NCBI RefSeq assembly: GCF_947179515.1 | Contig: NC_067477.1 | Span: 146,668,465 to 146,732,464 of the forward strand | Length of the DNA: 64,000 nucleotides | Origin: Apodemus sylvaticus | Lineage: Eukaryota > Chordata > Mammalia > Rodentia > Muridae | Reading direction: 5' to 3' | Part shown: positions 51,950 through 64,000 of the stretch, piece after piece | Position numbering within the stretch: the first letter of the stretch is position 1 | Layout of the letters: every line of letters starts with the position of its first letter | The notes under the pieces: generated by a model | What the model was told of the DNA's origin: nothing | Databases searched by the model: none | Seen by the model: the letters and a program-made list of their open reading frames with translations, nothing else | Position numbers and translations under genes: made by a program

Positions 51950-54900
51950 AAATTTTGAGGAAGGAAAACTCTCCTGTGGGTTCTCTTTTGAGGCTACACG
52001 TTTAGACGTACACACCACACCAAATGTTTTCGAGTTACAACGTGTTGTTAAGGACATACAAGCTAATTTTGCAAGATGTGTTATTTCTCTCATAAAGGGC
52101 TTCCAATACGTACGTATTTGTCTTTACTCTGCCACACTGTATTTCCTTATAACGTGGTATTCTTACATCTTCTTTCGAGAGAAAACTCTCCTGTGTGTTC
52201 TCTTTTGGGGCTACATACTTAGACATACACCCAACATCAAAGCTTTTCGAGTTAAAACGTGTTGTTTAGGAAGAACTAGATAATTTCTCACGATCCGGGA
52301 TTTCCTTAAAACGTGGTTTTCTGAAAATTTTTGACAAAAGGAAATTGTCCTGTGGGTTCTCTTTTGAGGCTACACGTTTAGACGTACATGCCACACCAAA
52401 TCTTTTCGAGTTACAACGTGTTGTTTAGGAGATACAAGCTAATTTTGTACGATGCTTTATTTCATCTCGTAAAGTTTATGGGTTTCCAATACATACTTAT
52501 CTGTCTTTACTCTGCAACACTGTATTTCCTTACAACGTGGTATTCTTACATATTCTTTCGATAGAAAACTCTCCTGTGCGTTCTCTTTCGAGGCTACATC
52601 CTTAGACATACACGCACTACCAAAGCTTTTCGAGTTACAACGTGTTGTTTAGGAAAAACAAGATAATTTCGCACGATGCGGGAATTCCTTAAAACGTGGT
52701 TTTCTGAAAAATTTTGACGAAAGAAAATTCTCCTGTGGGTTTTCATTTGAGGCTACACGTTTAGATGTACACGCCACACCAAATCTTTTCAAGTTACAAC
52801 GTGTTGTTTAGGAGATACAAGCTAATTTTTTACGATGCTTTATATCTTCTTGTAAAGTTTAAGTGTTTCCAAAAGGTACGTATTTATCTTTAATTTGCCA
52901 CAATGTATTTCCTTATAACGTGGTATTCTTACATACTCGTTCGAGAGAATTCTCTCCTGTGCGTTCACCTTTGAGGCTACATGCTTAGACATACACACAA
53001 CAGCAAAGATTTTCGAGTTATAATGTGTTGATTAGGAAAAACAACACAGTTTCGCACGATGCGGGATTTCCTTAATAAGTGGTTTTCTGACAAATTTTGA
53101 CCAAAGAAAATTCTCCTGTGGGTTCTCTTTTGAGGCTACACGTTTAGACGTACACGCCACACCAAATCTTTTCGAGTTACAACGTGTTGTTTAGGAGATA
53201 CAAGCTAATTTTGTATGATGCGTTATTTCTTCTCGTAAAGTGTTTCCAATACATATGTATTTGCCTTTAGTCTGCAACACTGTATTTCCTTATAACGTGG
53301 TATTCTTACATATTCTTTCGAGAGAAAACTCTCCTGTGCATCCTCTTTTGAGCCTACACACTTAGACATACACGCAACACCAAAGCTTTTCGAGTTACAA
53401 CGTGTTTTTTAGGAAAAACTAGATAATTTCACACGATGAGGGATTTCCTTAATACGTGGTTTTCTGACAAATTTTGACCAAAGAAAATTCTCCTATGGGT
53501 TCTCTTTTGAGACTACACGTTTAGACGTACAGGCCACACCAAATCTTTTTAAGTTACAACGTGTTGTTTAGGAGATACAAGCTAATTTTGTACGATGCAT
53601 TATTTCTTCTCATAAAGTTTTTCCAATAAGTAATTATTTGTCTTAACTCTGCAACACTGTATTTCCTTATAACGTGGTATTCTTACATATTCTTTCGAGA
53701 GAATACTCTCCTCTGCGTTCTCTTTTGGGGCTACACGCTTAGACATACACCCAACACCAAAGCTTTTCGAGTTAAAACGTGTTGTTTAGGAAGAACAAGA
53801 TAATTTCTCACGATGCGGGATTTCCTTAAAACGTGGTTTTCTGACAAATTTTGACGAAAGAAAATTGTCCTGTGGGTTCTCTTTTGAGGCTACACGTTGA
53901 GACGTACAAGCCACACCAAATCTTTTCGAGTTACAACGTGTTGTTTAGGAGATACAAGCTAATTTTGTACGATAATTTATTTCATCTCGTAAAGTTTATG
54001 GGTTTCCAATACATACGTATTTGTCTTTACTCTGCAACACTGTATTTCGTTATAACGTGGTATTCTTACATATTCTTTCGAGAGAAAACTCTCCTGTGCG
54101 TTCTCCTTTGAGGCTACACACTTAGACATACACGCAACACCAAAGCTTTTCGAGTTACAATTTGATGTTTAGGAAAAACAAGATAATTTCACACGATGCG
54201 GGATTTACTTAAAACGTGGTTTCTGAAAAATTTTGACGAAAGAAAATTCTCCTGTGGGTTCTCTTTTAAGGCTACACGTTTAGACATACACGCCACACCA
54301 AATCTTTTCGAGTTACAACGTGTTGTTTAGGAGATACAAGCTAATTTTGTACGATGCGTTATTTCTTCTAGTAAAGTGTTTCCAATACATACGTATTTGC
54401 CTTTAGTGTGCAACACTGTATTTCCTTATAACGTGGTATTCTTACATATTCTTTAGAGAGAAAACTCTCCTGTGCATCCTCTTTTGAGGCTACACGCTTA
54501 GACATACACGCAACACCAAAGCTTTTCGCGTTACAACGTGTTGTTTAGGAAAAACAAGATAATTTCGCACAATGAGGGATTTCCTTAATACGTGGTTTTC
54601 TGACATATTTTGACCAAAGAAAATTCTCCTATGGGTTCTCTTTTGAGACTTCACGTTTAGACGTACAGGCCACTCCAAATCTTTTTAAGTTACAACGTGT
54701 TGTTTAGGCGATACAAGCTAATTTTGTATGATGCATTATTTCTTCTTGTAAAGTTTTTCCAATAAATAAGTATTTGTCTTTACTCTGCAACACTGTATTT
54801 CCTTAAAACGTGGCATTCTTACATTTTTTTTCGAGAGAAAACTCTCCTCTGCGTTCTCTTTTCGGGCTACATGTTTAGACATACACCCAACACCAAAGCT

Positions 54901-55200
54901 TTTCGAGTTAAAACATGGTTAGGAAGAACTAGATAATTTCTCACGATGCGGGATTTCCTTAAAACGTGGTTTTCTGACAAAATTTGATGAAAGAAAATTG
55001 TCCTGTGGGTTCTCTTTTGAGGCTACACGTTTAGACGTACACGCCACACCAAATCTTTTCGAGTTACAACGTGTTGTTTAGGAGATACAAGCTAATTTTG
55101 TACGATGCTTTATTTCATCTCGTAAAGTTTATGGGTTTCCAATACATACATATTTGTCTTTACTCTGCAACACTGTATTTCCTTATAACGTGGTATTCTT
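51950..55200 (-). repeat. 3.25-kb duplicated segment, left copy
   Basis: Shares ordered private variants with 59887-63135 at an offset of 7934-7938 bp (about 21 dimers): GAGGAAGGAAAACTC, GTTAAGGACATAC, GATCCGGG, CATACTTATCTGTC, AAAAGGTACGTATTTATC, AACAACACAGTTTCG, GATAATTTATTTC, and TTGATGAAAGAAAATTG. Scattered substitutions and small indels show it is older than the 2.44-kb pair. The right edge is approximate. Confidence 0.8.
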
Positions 55201-56495
55201 ACATATTCTTTCGAGAGAAAACTCTCCTGTGTGTTTTATTTTGAGGCTACATGCTTAGACATACACGCAATACCAAAGCTTTTCGCGTGACAATGTGTTG
55301 TTTAGGAAAAACAAGATAATTTCGCACGATGAGGGATTTCCTTAATACGTGGTTTTCTGACAAATTTTGACCAAAGAAAATTCTCCTATGGGTTCTCTTT
55401 TGAGACTACACGTGTAGACGTACAGGCCACATCAAATCTTTTTAAATTACAACGTGTTGTTTAGGAGATACAAGCTAATTTTGTACGTTGCGTTATTTCT
55501 TCTTGTAAAGTTTTTCCAATAAGTAAGTATTTGTCTTTACTCTGCCAAAATGTTTTTCCTTACAACGTGGTATTCTTACATTTTTTTTCGAGAGAAAACT
55601 CTCCTGTGCATTCTCAATTGAGGCTACACGCTTAGACATTCATGCAACAACAAAGCTTTTCGAGTTACAACGTGTTGTTTAGGAAACACAAGATAATTTC
55701 GCACAATGCGGGATTTCCTTAAAACGTGGTTTTCTGCCAAATTTTTGACGAAAGAAAATTCTCCTGTGGGTTCTCTTTTGAGGCTACACGTTTAGACGTA
55801 CACGCCACACCAAATGTTTTTGAGTTACAACTTGTTGTTTAGGAGATACAAGCTAATTTTGCATGATGCGTTATTTCTTCTAAAGTTTTTCCAATAAGTA
55901 CATATTTGTCTATACTCTGCAACACTCTATTTCCTTATAACGTGGTATTCTTACATATTCTTTCGAGAGAAAACTATCCTGTGCGTTCCCTTTGGAGGCT
56001 ACACTCTTAGACATACACGCAACACCAAAGCTTTTCGAGTTACAACGTGTTGATTAGGAAAAACAAGGTAATTTCGCACGATGCAGGATTTCCTTAAAAC
56101 GTGGTTCTCTGACAAATTTTGACGTAAGAAAATTCTCCTGTGGGTTCTCTTTTGAGGCTACACGTTTAGACATACATGCCGCAACAAATCTTTTTGAGTT
56201 ACCACATGTTGTTTCGGAGATACAAGCTAATTTTGTACCATGCATCATTTCTTCTCATAATGTGTTTCCTATACGTACGTATTTGTCTTTACTCTGCAGC
56301 CATGTATTTCCTTATAACGTGGTATTCTTACATATTCTTTCGAGAGGAAACTCTCCTGTGAATTCTCTTTTGAGGCTACACGCTTAGACATACACGCAAC
56401 AGCAAAGCTTTTCTAGTTACAACGTGTTGTTTAGGAAAAACAAGATAATTTCGCACGATGAGGGATTTCCTTAAAACGTGGTTTTCTGACAAATT
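54053..56495 (-). repeat. Recent 2.44-kb duplication, left copy
   Basis: Matches 57451-59892 nearly base for base. By eye I found only one length change (a T8 run near 54834 is T7 in the other copy) and one substitution (CGAGAGGAAAC near 56341). Left edge: the flanks differ upstream (TTTCGTTATAACG here, TTTCCTTACAACG in the other copy). Right edge: AAATTTTGACG here, AAATTATGAGG there. The two copies are 3397-3398 bp apart, about nine dimers. Confidence 0.88.
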
Positions 56496-57450
56496 TTGAC
56501 GAAAGAAAACTCTCCTGTGGGTTCTCTTTTGAGGCTACACGTATAGACGTACACGCCACACCAAATCTTTTCGAGTTACAATGTGTTGTTTAGGACATAC
56601 AAGCTAATTTTGCAAGATGCGTTATTTCTCTCATAAAGTGCTTCCAATACATACATATTTGTCTTTACTCTGCCACACTGAATTTCCTTATAACGTGGAA
56701 TTCTTACATATTCTTTCGAGAGAAAACTCTCCTGTGCGTTCTCTTTTGGGGCTACATGCTTAGACATACACCCAACACCAAAGCTTTTCGAGTTAAAACG
56801 TGTTGTTTAGGAAGAACAAGATAATTTCTCACGATGTGGGATTTCCTTAAAACGTGGTTTTCTGAAAAATTTTGACGAAAGAAAATTGTCCTGTGGGTTC
56901 TCTTTTGTGGCTACACATTTAGACGTACACGCCACACCAAATCTTTTCGAGTTACAACGTGTTGTTTAGGAGATACAAGCTAATTTTGTACGATGCTTTA
57001 TTTCATCTCTTAAAGTTTATGTGTTTCCAATACATACATATTTGTCTTTACTCTGCAACACTGTATTTCCTTATAACGTGGTATTCTTACATATTCTTTC
57101 GAGAGAAAACTCTCCTGTGCGTTCTCTTTTGAGGCTACACGCTTAGACATACACGCAACACCAAAGCTTTTCGCGTTACAATGTGTTGTTTAGGAAAAAC
57201 AAGATAATTTCGCACGATGAGGGATTTCCTTAATACGTGGTTTTCTGACGAATTTTGACCAAAGAAAATTCTCCTATGGGTTCTCAATTGAGACTACACG
57301 TTTAGACGTACAGGCCACATCAAATCTTTTTAAGTTACAACGTGTTGTTTAGGAGATACAAGCTAATTTTGTATGATGCGTTATTTCTTTTCGTAAAGTT
57401 TTTCCAATAAGTAAGTATTTGTCTTTACTCTGCAAAAATGTATTTCCTTA

Positions 57451-59892
57451 CAACGTGGTATTCTTACATATTCTTTCGAGAGAAAACTCTCCTGTGCGTT
57501 CTCCTTTGAGGCTACACACTTAGACATACACGCAACACCAAAGCTTTTCGAGTTACAATTTGATGTTTAGGAAAAACAAGATAATTTCACACGATGCGGG
57601 ATTTACTTAAAACGTGGTTTCTGAAAAATTTTGACGAAAGAAAATTCTCCTGTGGGTTCTCTTTTAAGGCTACACGTTTAGACATACACGCCACACCAAA
57701 TCTTTTCGAGTTACAACGTGTTGTTTAGGAGATACAAGCTAATTTTGTACGATGCGTTATTTCTTCTAGTAAAGTGTTTCCAATACATACGTATTTGCCT
57801 TTAGTGTGCAACACTGTATTTCCTTATAACGTGGTATTCTTACATATTCTTTAGAGAGAAAACTCTCCTGTGCATCCTCTTTTGAGGCTACACGCTTAGA
57901 CATACACGCAACACCAAAGCTTTTCGCGTTACAACGTGTTGTTTAGGAAAAACAAGATAATTTCGCACAATGAGGGATTTCCTTAATACGTGGTTTTCTG
58001 ACATATTTTGACCAAAGAAAATTCTCCTATGGGTTCTCTTTTGAGACTTCACGTTTAGACGTACAGGCCACTCCAAATCTTTTTAAGTTACAACGTGTTG
58101 TTTAGGCGATACAAGCTAATTTTGTATGATGCATTATTTCTTCTTGTAAAGTTTTTCCAATAAATAAGTATTTGTCTTTACTCTGCAACACTGTATTTCC
58201 TTAAAACGTGGCATTCTTACATTTTTTTCGAGAGAAAACTCTCCTCTGCGTTCTCTTTTCGGGCTACATGTTTAGACATACACCCAACACCAAAGCTTTT
58301 CGAGTTAAAACATGGTTAGGAAGAACTAGATAATTTCTCACGATGCGGGATTTCCTTAAAACGTGGTTTTCTGACAAAATTTGATGAAAGAAAATTGTCC
58401 TGTGGGTTCTCTTTTGAGGCTACACGTTTAGACGTACACGCCACACCAAATCTTTTCGAGTTACAACGTGTTGTTTAGGAGATACAAGCTAATTTTGTAC
58501 GATGCTTTATTTCATCTCGTAAAGTTTATGGGTTTCCAATACATACATATTTGTCTTTACTCTGCAACACTGTATTTCCTTATAACGTGGTATTCTTACA
58601 TATTCTTTCGAGAGAAAACTCTCCTGTGTGTTTTATTTTGAGGCTACATGCTTAGACATACACGCAATACCAAAGCTTTTCGCGTGACAATGTGTTGTTT
58701 AGGAAAAACAAGATAATTTCGCACGATGAGGGATTTCCTTAATACGTGGTTTTCTGACAAATTTTGACCAAAGAAAATTCTCCTATGGGTTCTCTTTTGA
58801 GACTACACGTGTAGACGTACAGGCCACATCAAATCTTTTTAAATTACAACGTGTTGTTTAGGAGATACAAGCTAATTTTGTACGTTGCGTTATTTCTTCT
58901 TGTAAAGTTTTTCCAATAAGTAAGTATTTGTCTTTACTCTGCCAAAATGTTTTTCCTTACAACGTGGTATTCTTACATTTTTTTTCGAGAGAAAACTCTC
59001 CTGTGCATTCTCAATTGAGGCTACACGCTTAGACATTCATGCAACAACAAAGCTTTTCGAGTTACAACGTGTTGTTTAGGAAACACAAGATAATTTCGCA
59101 CAATGCGGGATTTCCTTAAAACGTGGTTTTCTGCCAAATTTTTGACGAAAGAAAATTCTCCTGTGGGTTCTCTTTTGAGGCTACACGTTTAGACGTACAC
59201 GCCACACCAAATGTTTTTGAGTTACAACTTGTTGTTTAGGAGATACAAGCTAATTTTGCATGATGCGTTATTTCTTCTAAAGTTTTTCCAATAAGTACAT
59301 ATTTGTCTATACTCTGCAACACTCTATTTCCTTATAACGTGGTATTCTTACATATTCTTTCGAGAGAAAACTATCCTGTGCGTTCCCTTTGGAGGCTACA
59401 CTCTTAGACATACACGCAACACCAAAGCTTTTCGAGTTACAACGTGTTGATTAGGAAAAACAAGGTAATTTCGCACGATGCAGGATTTCCTTAAAACGTG
59501 GTTCTCTGACAAATTTTGACGTAAGAAAATTCTCCTGTGGGTTCTCTTTTGAGGCTACACGTTTAGACATACATGCCGCAACAAATCTTTTTGAGTTACC
59601 ACATGTTGTTTCGGAGATACAAGCTAATTTTGTACCATGCATCATTTCTTCTCATAATGTGTTTCCTATACGTACGTATTTGTCTTTACTCTGCAGCCAT
59701 GTATTTCCTTATAACGTGGTATTCTTACATATTCTTTCGAGAGAAAACTCTCCTGTGAATTCTCTTTTGAGGCTACACGCTTAGACATACACGCAACAGC
59801 AAAGCTTTTCTAGTTACAACGTGTTGTTTAGGAAAAACAAGATAATTTCGCACGATGAGGGATTTCCTTAAAACGTGGTTTTCTGACAAATT
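57451..59892 (-). repeat. Recent 2.44-kb duplication, right copy
   Basis: Second copy of 54053-56495, separated from it by about 955 bp of other dimers. Immediately after it the array switches to a sequence matching 51950 onwards, so this copy's right edge is also the left edge of another duplication: a mosaic junction. Confidence 0.88.
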
Positions 59893-62800
59893 ATGAGGAA
59901 GGAAAACTCTCCTGTGGGTTCTCTTTTGAGGCTACACGTTTAGACGTACACACCACACCAAATGTTTTCGAGTTACAACGTGTTGTTAAGGACATACAAG
60001 CTAATTTTGCAAGATGTGTTATTTCTCTCATAAAGAGCTTCCAATACGTACGTATTTGTCTTTACTCTGCCACACTGTATTTCCTTATAACGTGGTATTC
60101 TTACATCTTCTTTCGAGAGAAAACTCTCCTGTGCGTTCTCTTTTGGGGCTACATACTTAGACATACACCCAACATCAAAGCTTTTCGAGTTAAAACGTGT
60201 TGTTTAGGAAGAACTAGATAATTTCTCACGATCCGGGATTTCCTTAAAACGTGGTTTTCTGAAAAATTTTGACAAAAGGAAATTGTCCTGTGGGTTCTCT
60301 TTTGAGGCTACACGTTTAGACGTACATGCCACACCAAATCTTTTCGAGTTACAACGCGTTGTTTAGGAGATACAAGCTAATTTTGTACGATGCTTTATTT
60401 CATCTCGTAAAGTTTATGGGTTTCCAATACATACTTATCTGTCTTTACTCTGCAACACTGTATTTCCTTACAACGTGGTATTCTTACATATTCTTTCGAT
60501 AGAAAACTCTCCTGTGCATTCTCTTTCGAGGCTACATGCTTAGACATACACGCACTACCAAAGCTTTTCGAGTTACAACGTGTTGTTTAGGAAAAACAAG
60601 ATAATTTCGCACGATGCGGGAATTCCTTAAAACGTGGTTTTCTGAAAAATTTTGACGAAAGAAAATTCTCCTGTGGGTTTTCATTTGAGGCTACACGTTT
60701 AGATGTACACGCCACACCAAATGTTTTCAAGTTACAACGTGTTGTTTAGGAGATACAAGCTAATTTTTTACGATGCTTTATATCTTCTTGTAAAGTTTAA
60801 GTGTTTCAAAAGGTACGTATTTATCTTTAATTTACCACAATGTATTTCCTTATAATGTGGTATTCTTACATACTCGTTCGAGAGAAATCTCTCCTGTGCG
60901 TTCACCTTTGAGGCTACATGCTTAGACATACACACAACAGCAAAGATTTTCGAGTTACAATGTGTTGATTAGGAAAAACAACACAGTTTCGCACGATGCG
61001 GGATTTCCTTAATAAGTGGTTTTCTGACAAATTTTGACGAAAGAAAATTCTCCTGTGGGTTCTCTTTTGAGGCTACATGTTTAGACGTACACGCCACACC
61101 AAATCTTTTCGAGTTACAACGTGTTGTTTAGGAGATACAAGCTAATTTTGTATGATGCGTTATTTCTTCTCGTAAAGTTTCTAATACATATGTATTTGCC
61201 TTTAGTCTGCAACACTGTATTTCCTTATAACGTGGTATTCTTACATATTCTTTTGAGAGAAAACTCTACTGTGCATCCTCTTTTGAGGCTACACGCTTAG
61301 ACATACACGCAACACCAAAGCTTTTCGAGTTACAACGTGTTTTTTAGGAAAAACTAGATAATTTCACACGATGAGGGATTTCCTTAATACGTGGTTTTCT
61401 GACAAATTTTGACCAAAGAAAATTCTCCTATGGGTTCTCTTTTGAGACTACACGTTTAGACGTACAGGCCACACCAAATCTTTTTAAGTTACAACGTGTT
61501 GTTTAGGAGATACAAGCTAATTTTGTACGATGCATTATTTCTTCTCGTAAAGTTTTTCCAATAAGTAAGTATTTGTCTTAACTCTGCAACACTGTATTTC
61601 CTTATAACGTGGTATTCTTACATATTCTTTCGAGAGAATACTCTCCTCTGCGTTCTCTTTTGGGGCTAAACGCTTAGACATACACCCAACACCAAAGCTT
61701 TTCGAGTTAAAAAGTGTTGTTTAGGAAGAACAAGATAATTTCTCACGATACGGGATTTCCTTAAAACGTGGTTTTCTGACAAATTTTGACGAAAGAAAAT
61801 TGTCCTGTGGGTTCTCTTTTGAGGCTACACGTTTAGACGTACAAGCCACACCAAATCTTTTCGAGTTACAACGTGTTGTTTAGGAGATACAAGCTAATTT
61901 TGTACGATAATTTATTTCATCTCGTAAAGTTTGTGGGTTTCCAATACATACGTATTTGTCTTTATTCTGCAACACTGTATTTCGTTATAACGTGGTATTC
62001 TTACATATTCTTTCGAGAGAAAACTCTCCTGTGCGTTCTCCTTTGAGGCTACACACTTAGACATACACGCAACACCAAAGCTTTTCGAGTTACAATGTGA
62101 TGTTTAGGAAAAACAAGATAATTTCACACGATGCGGGATTTACTTAAAACGTGGTTTCTGAAAAATTTTGACGAAAGAAAATTCTCCTGTGGGTTCTCTT
62201 TTGAGGCTACACGTTTAGACGTACACGCCACACCAAATCTTTTCGAGTTACAACGTGTTGTTTAGGAGATACAAGCTAATTTTGTACGATGCGTTATTTC
62301 TTCTAGTAAAGTGTTTCCAATACATACGTATTTGCCTTTAGTCTGCAACACTGTATTTCCTTATAACGTGGTGTTCTTACATATTCTTTCGAGAAAAAAC
62401 TCTCCTGTGCATCCTCTTTTGAGGCTACACGCTTAGACATACACGCAACACCAAAGCTTTTCGCTTTACAATGTGTTGTTTAGGAAAAACAAGATAATTT
62501 CGCACAATGAGGGATTTCCTTAATACGTGATTTTCTGACATATTTTGACCAAAGAAAATTCTCCTATGGGTTCTCTTTTGAGACTACACGTTTAGACGTA
62601 CAGGCCACTCCAAATCTTTTTAAGTTACAACGTGTTGTTTAGGCGATACAAGCTAATTTTGTATGATGCGTTATTTCTTCTTGTAAAGTTTTTCCAATAA
62701 ATATTTCTCTTTAATCTGCAACACTGTATTTCCTTATAACGTGGCATTCTTACATATTCTTTCGAGAGAAAACTCTCCTCTGCGTTCTCTTTTGGGGCTA

Positions 62801-63135
62801 CATGCTTAGACATACACCCAACACCAAAGCTTTTCGAGTTAAAACGTGTTGTTTAGGAAGAACTAGATAATTTCTCAAGTTGCGTGATTTCCTTAAAACG
62901 TGGTTTTCTGACAAAATTTGATGAAAGAAAATTGTCCTGTGGGTTCTCTTTTGAGGCTACATGTTTAGACGTACATGCCACACCAAATCTTTTCGAGTTA
63001 CAACGTGTTGTTTAGGAGATACAAGCTAATTTTGTACGATGCTTCATTTCATCTCGTAAAATTTATGGGTTTCCAATACATACGTATTTGTCTTTACTCT
63101 GCAACATTGTATTTCGTTATAACGTGGTATTCTTA
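59887..63135 (-). repeat. 3.25-kb duplicated segment, right copy
   Basis: Counterpart of 51950-55200. Near its end the match to the left copy stops at GTGTGTTTTATTTTG versus GTGCGTTCTCCTTTG. The following sequence instead resembles about 62.1 kb again (ACAATGTGATGTTTAGG with GGTTTCTGAAAAATTTTG recurring at about 1130 bp, three dimers), indicating further short-range duplication. Confidence 0.78.
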
Positions 63136-64000
63136 CATATTCTTTCGAGAGAAAACTCTCCTGTGCGTTCTCCTTTGAGGCTACACACTTAGACATACAG
63201 GCAACACCAAAGCTTTTCGAGTTACAATGTGATGTTTAGGAAAAACAAGATAATTTCACACGATGCGGGATTTATTTAAAACGTGGTTTCTGAAAAATTT
63301 TGACGAAAGAAAATTCTCCTGTGGGTTCTCTTTTGAGGCTACACGTTTAGACGTACACGCCACACCAAATCATTTCGAGTTACAACGTGTTGTTTAGGAG
63401 ATACAAGCTAATTTTGTACGATGCGTTATTTCTTCTAGTAAAGTGTTTCCAATATGTACGTATTTGCCTTTAGTCTGCAACACTGTATTTCCTTATAACT
63501 TGGTATTCTTACATATTCTTTTGAGAGAAAACTTTCCTGTGCATCCTCTTTTGAGGCTACACGCTTAGACTTACACGTAAAACCAAAGCTTTTCGCGTTA
63601 CAAGTTGTTGTTTAGGAAAAACAAGATAATTTCGCGCGATGCGGGATTTCCTTAAGAAGTGGTTTTCTGACAAATTTTGACCAAGCAAAATTCTCCTATG
63701 GGTTCTCTTTTGAGGCTACACGTTTAGACGTACAGGCCACACCTAATCTTTTTAAGTTACAACGTGTTGTTTAGGAGATACAAGCTAATTTTGTATGATA
63801 GGTTATTTCTTCTCGTAAAGTTTTTCTAATAAGTAAGAATATGTCTTTACTCTGCAACACTGTATTTCCTTATAACGTGGTATTCTTACATATTCTTTGG
63901 AGAGAAAACTCTCCTGTACGTTCTCATTTGTGGCTACACGATTAGACATACACGCAACACCAAAGCTTTTCGAGTTACAATGTGTTGTTTAGGAAGAACA

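Larger units (their letters stand above)
50772..63646 (+). promoter_or_regulatory. CENP-B-box-like sites in domain IV (11 intact cores)
   Basis: In this inverted domain the box reads directly on the + strand. Intact cores start at 50772, 51155, 51532, 51908, 52667, 53050, 55697, 59094, 60605, 60987 and 63630. The sites at 55697 and 59094 are copies of each other in the 2.44-kb duplication, as are 52667/60605 and 53050/60987 in the longer duplication. Recurrent broken forms are TTTCGCACGATGAGGG, TTTCACACGATGCGGG and TTTCTCACGATGCGGG. Confidence 0.68.
49971..64000 (-). repeat. Satellite domain IV: inverted array with recent multi-kb duplications, continuing past the window
   Basis: All monomers are in reverse orientation to the window end, where the sequence stops inside a monomer. 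Typical private variants include GTTTATGGGTTTCCAATAC (a different form of the B insertion), TTTTTAAGTTACAACG at A starts, and GATGAGGG in place of the box GATGCGGG. A stretch of about 2.44 kb is present twice almost without change (54053-56495 and 57451-59892), and a longer stretch starting near 51950 recurs from 59887. About 37 A units, 11 with an intact CENP-B-box core. No gene is seen. Confidence 0.95.

Noticed and set aside
1..64000. Many open frames of 60-136 codons, on both strands, some very similar to each other (for example beginning MSKRVASKENAQESF or MLFRRYKLILYDALF).
   Set aside because: They are translations of the same A and B monomers in different phases. They begin and end wherever unit-specific substitutions add or remove stops, and no frame crosses more than about one dimer. 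The dimer length (377, not a multiple of three) prevents a continuous repeat protein. Similarity among them reflects DNA repeat identity.
1..64000. CRISPR array.
   Set aside because: Repeats are hundreds of bases long and contiguous, with no unique spacers and no cas genes.
1..64000. Relationship to known plant centromere satellites of about 180 bp, suggested by GGCTACAC and AAAGCTTT words.
   Set aside because: Only short words match; order and spacing do not. I cannot assign the family without a database search.

Overview
The whole 64 kb window is one uninterrupted tandem satellite array. I find no credible protein gene, RNA gene, transposon or CRISPR array. The basic period is a 377-bp dimer of two related monomers: A (about 159 bp) and B (about 218 bp). 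Their consensus sequences are about 87% identical by hand alignment, apart from a 59-bp block found only in B. I count about 165 A units. The consensus is about 39% GC and rich in CpG, and many copies differ by CpG to TpG/CpA changes. A long, head-to-tail, AT-rich, CpG-decaying satellite with multi-kb higher-order repeats points to a eukaryotic centromeric or other heterochromatic region. I cannot name the species or the satellite family from sequence alone.

Layout: domain I (1-36271) reads in the orientation I call forward. Its first part (to about 16.1 kb) is a diverse mixture of variant 377-bp dimers. Its second part (about 16.1-36.3 kb) is largely a 383-bp dimer subfamily carrying a 6-bp insertion, organised into repeated blocks of about 3.04 kb (8 dimers). 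Domain II (36272-39173) is inverted. Domain III (39183-49970) is forward again. Domain IV (49971-64000) is inverted and contains very recent multi-kb duplications. The three polarity switches are sharp: two sit in fold-back (hairpin-like) contexts and one sits on a run of nine T.

The most interesting signal: the A-monomer consensus contains, on its minus strand, a 17-bp sequence (TTTCGCACGATGCGGGA) that meets all nine constrained positions of the CENP-B box core, NTTCGNNNNANNCGGGN. By eye, 59 of about 165 A units keep all nine positions. The homologous site in B is degenerate. The array is therefore an alternating box-plus/box-minus dimer, an arrangement that recalls primate alpha satellite. 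Intact boxes are unevenly distributed: 16 of 21 A units at 28.1-36.2 kb, none of 7 in inverted domain II. Each dimer also carries short dyads: a 14-bp perfect palindrome in the B-specific block, a near-palindrome at each monomer start, and a GAGAG-TTTT-CTCTC hairpin in B.

The many 60-136 codon open frames are by-products of the repeat and are not annotated as genes. All counts and identities here were made by eye and should be treated as approximate.
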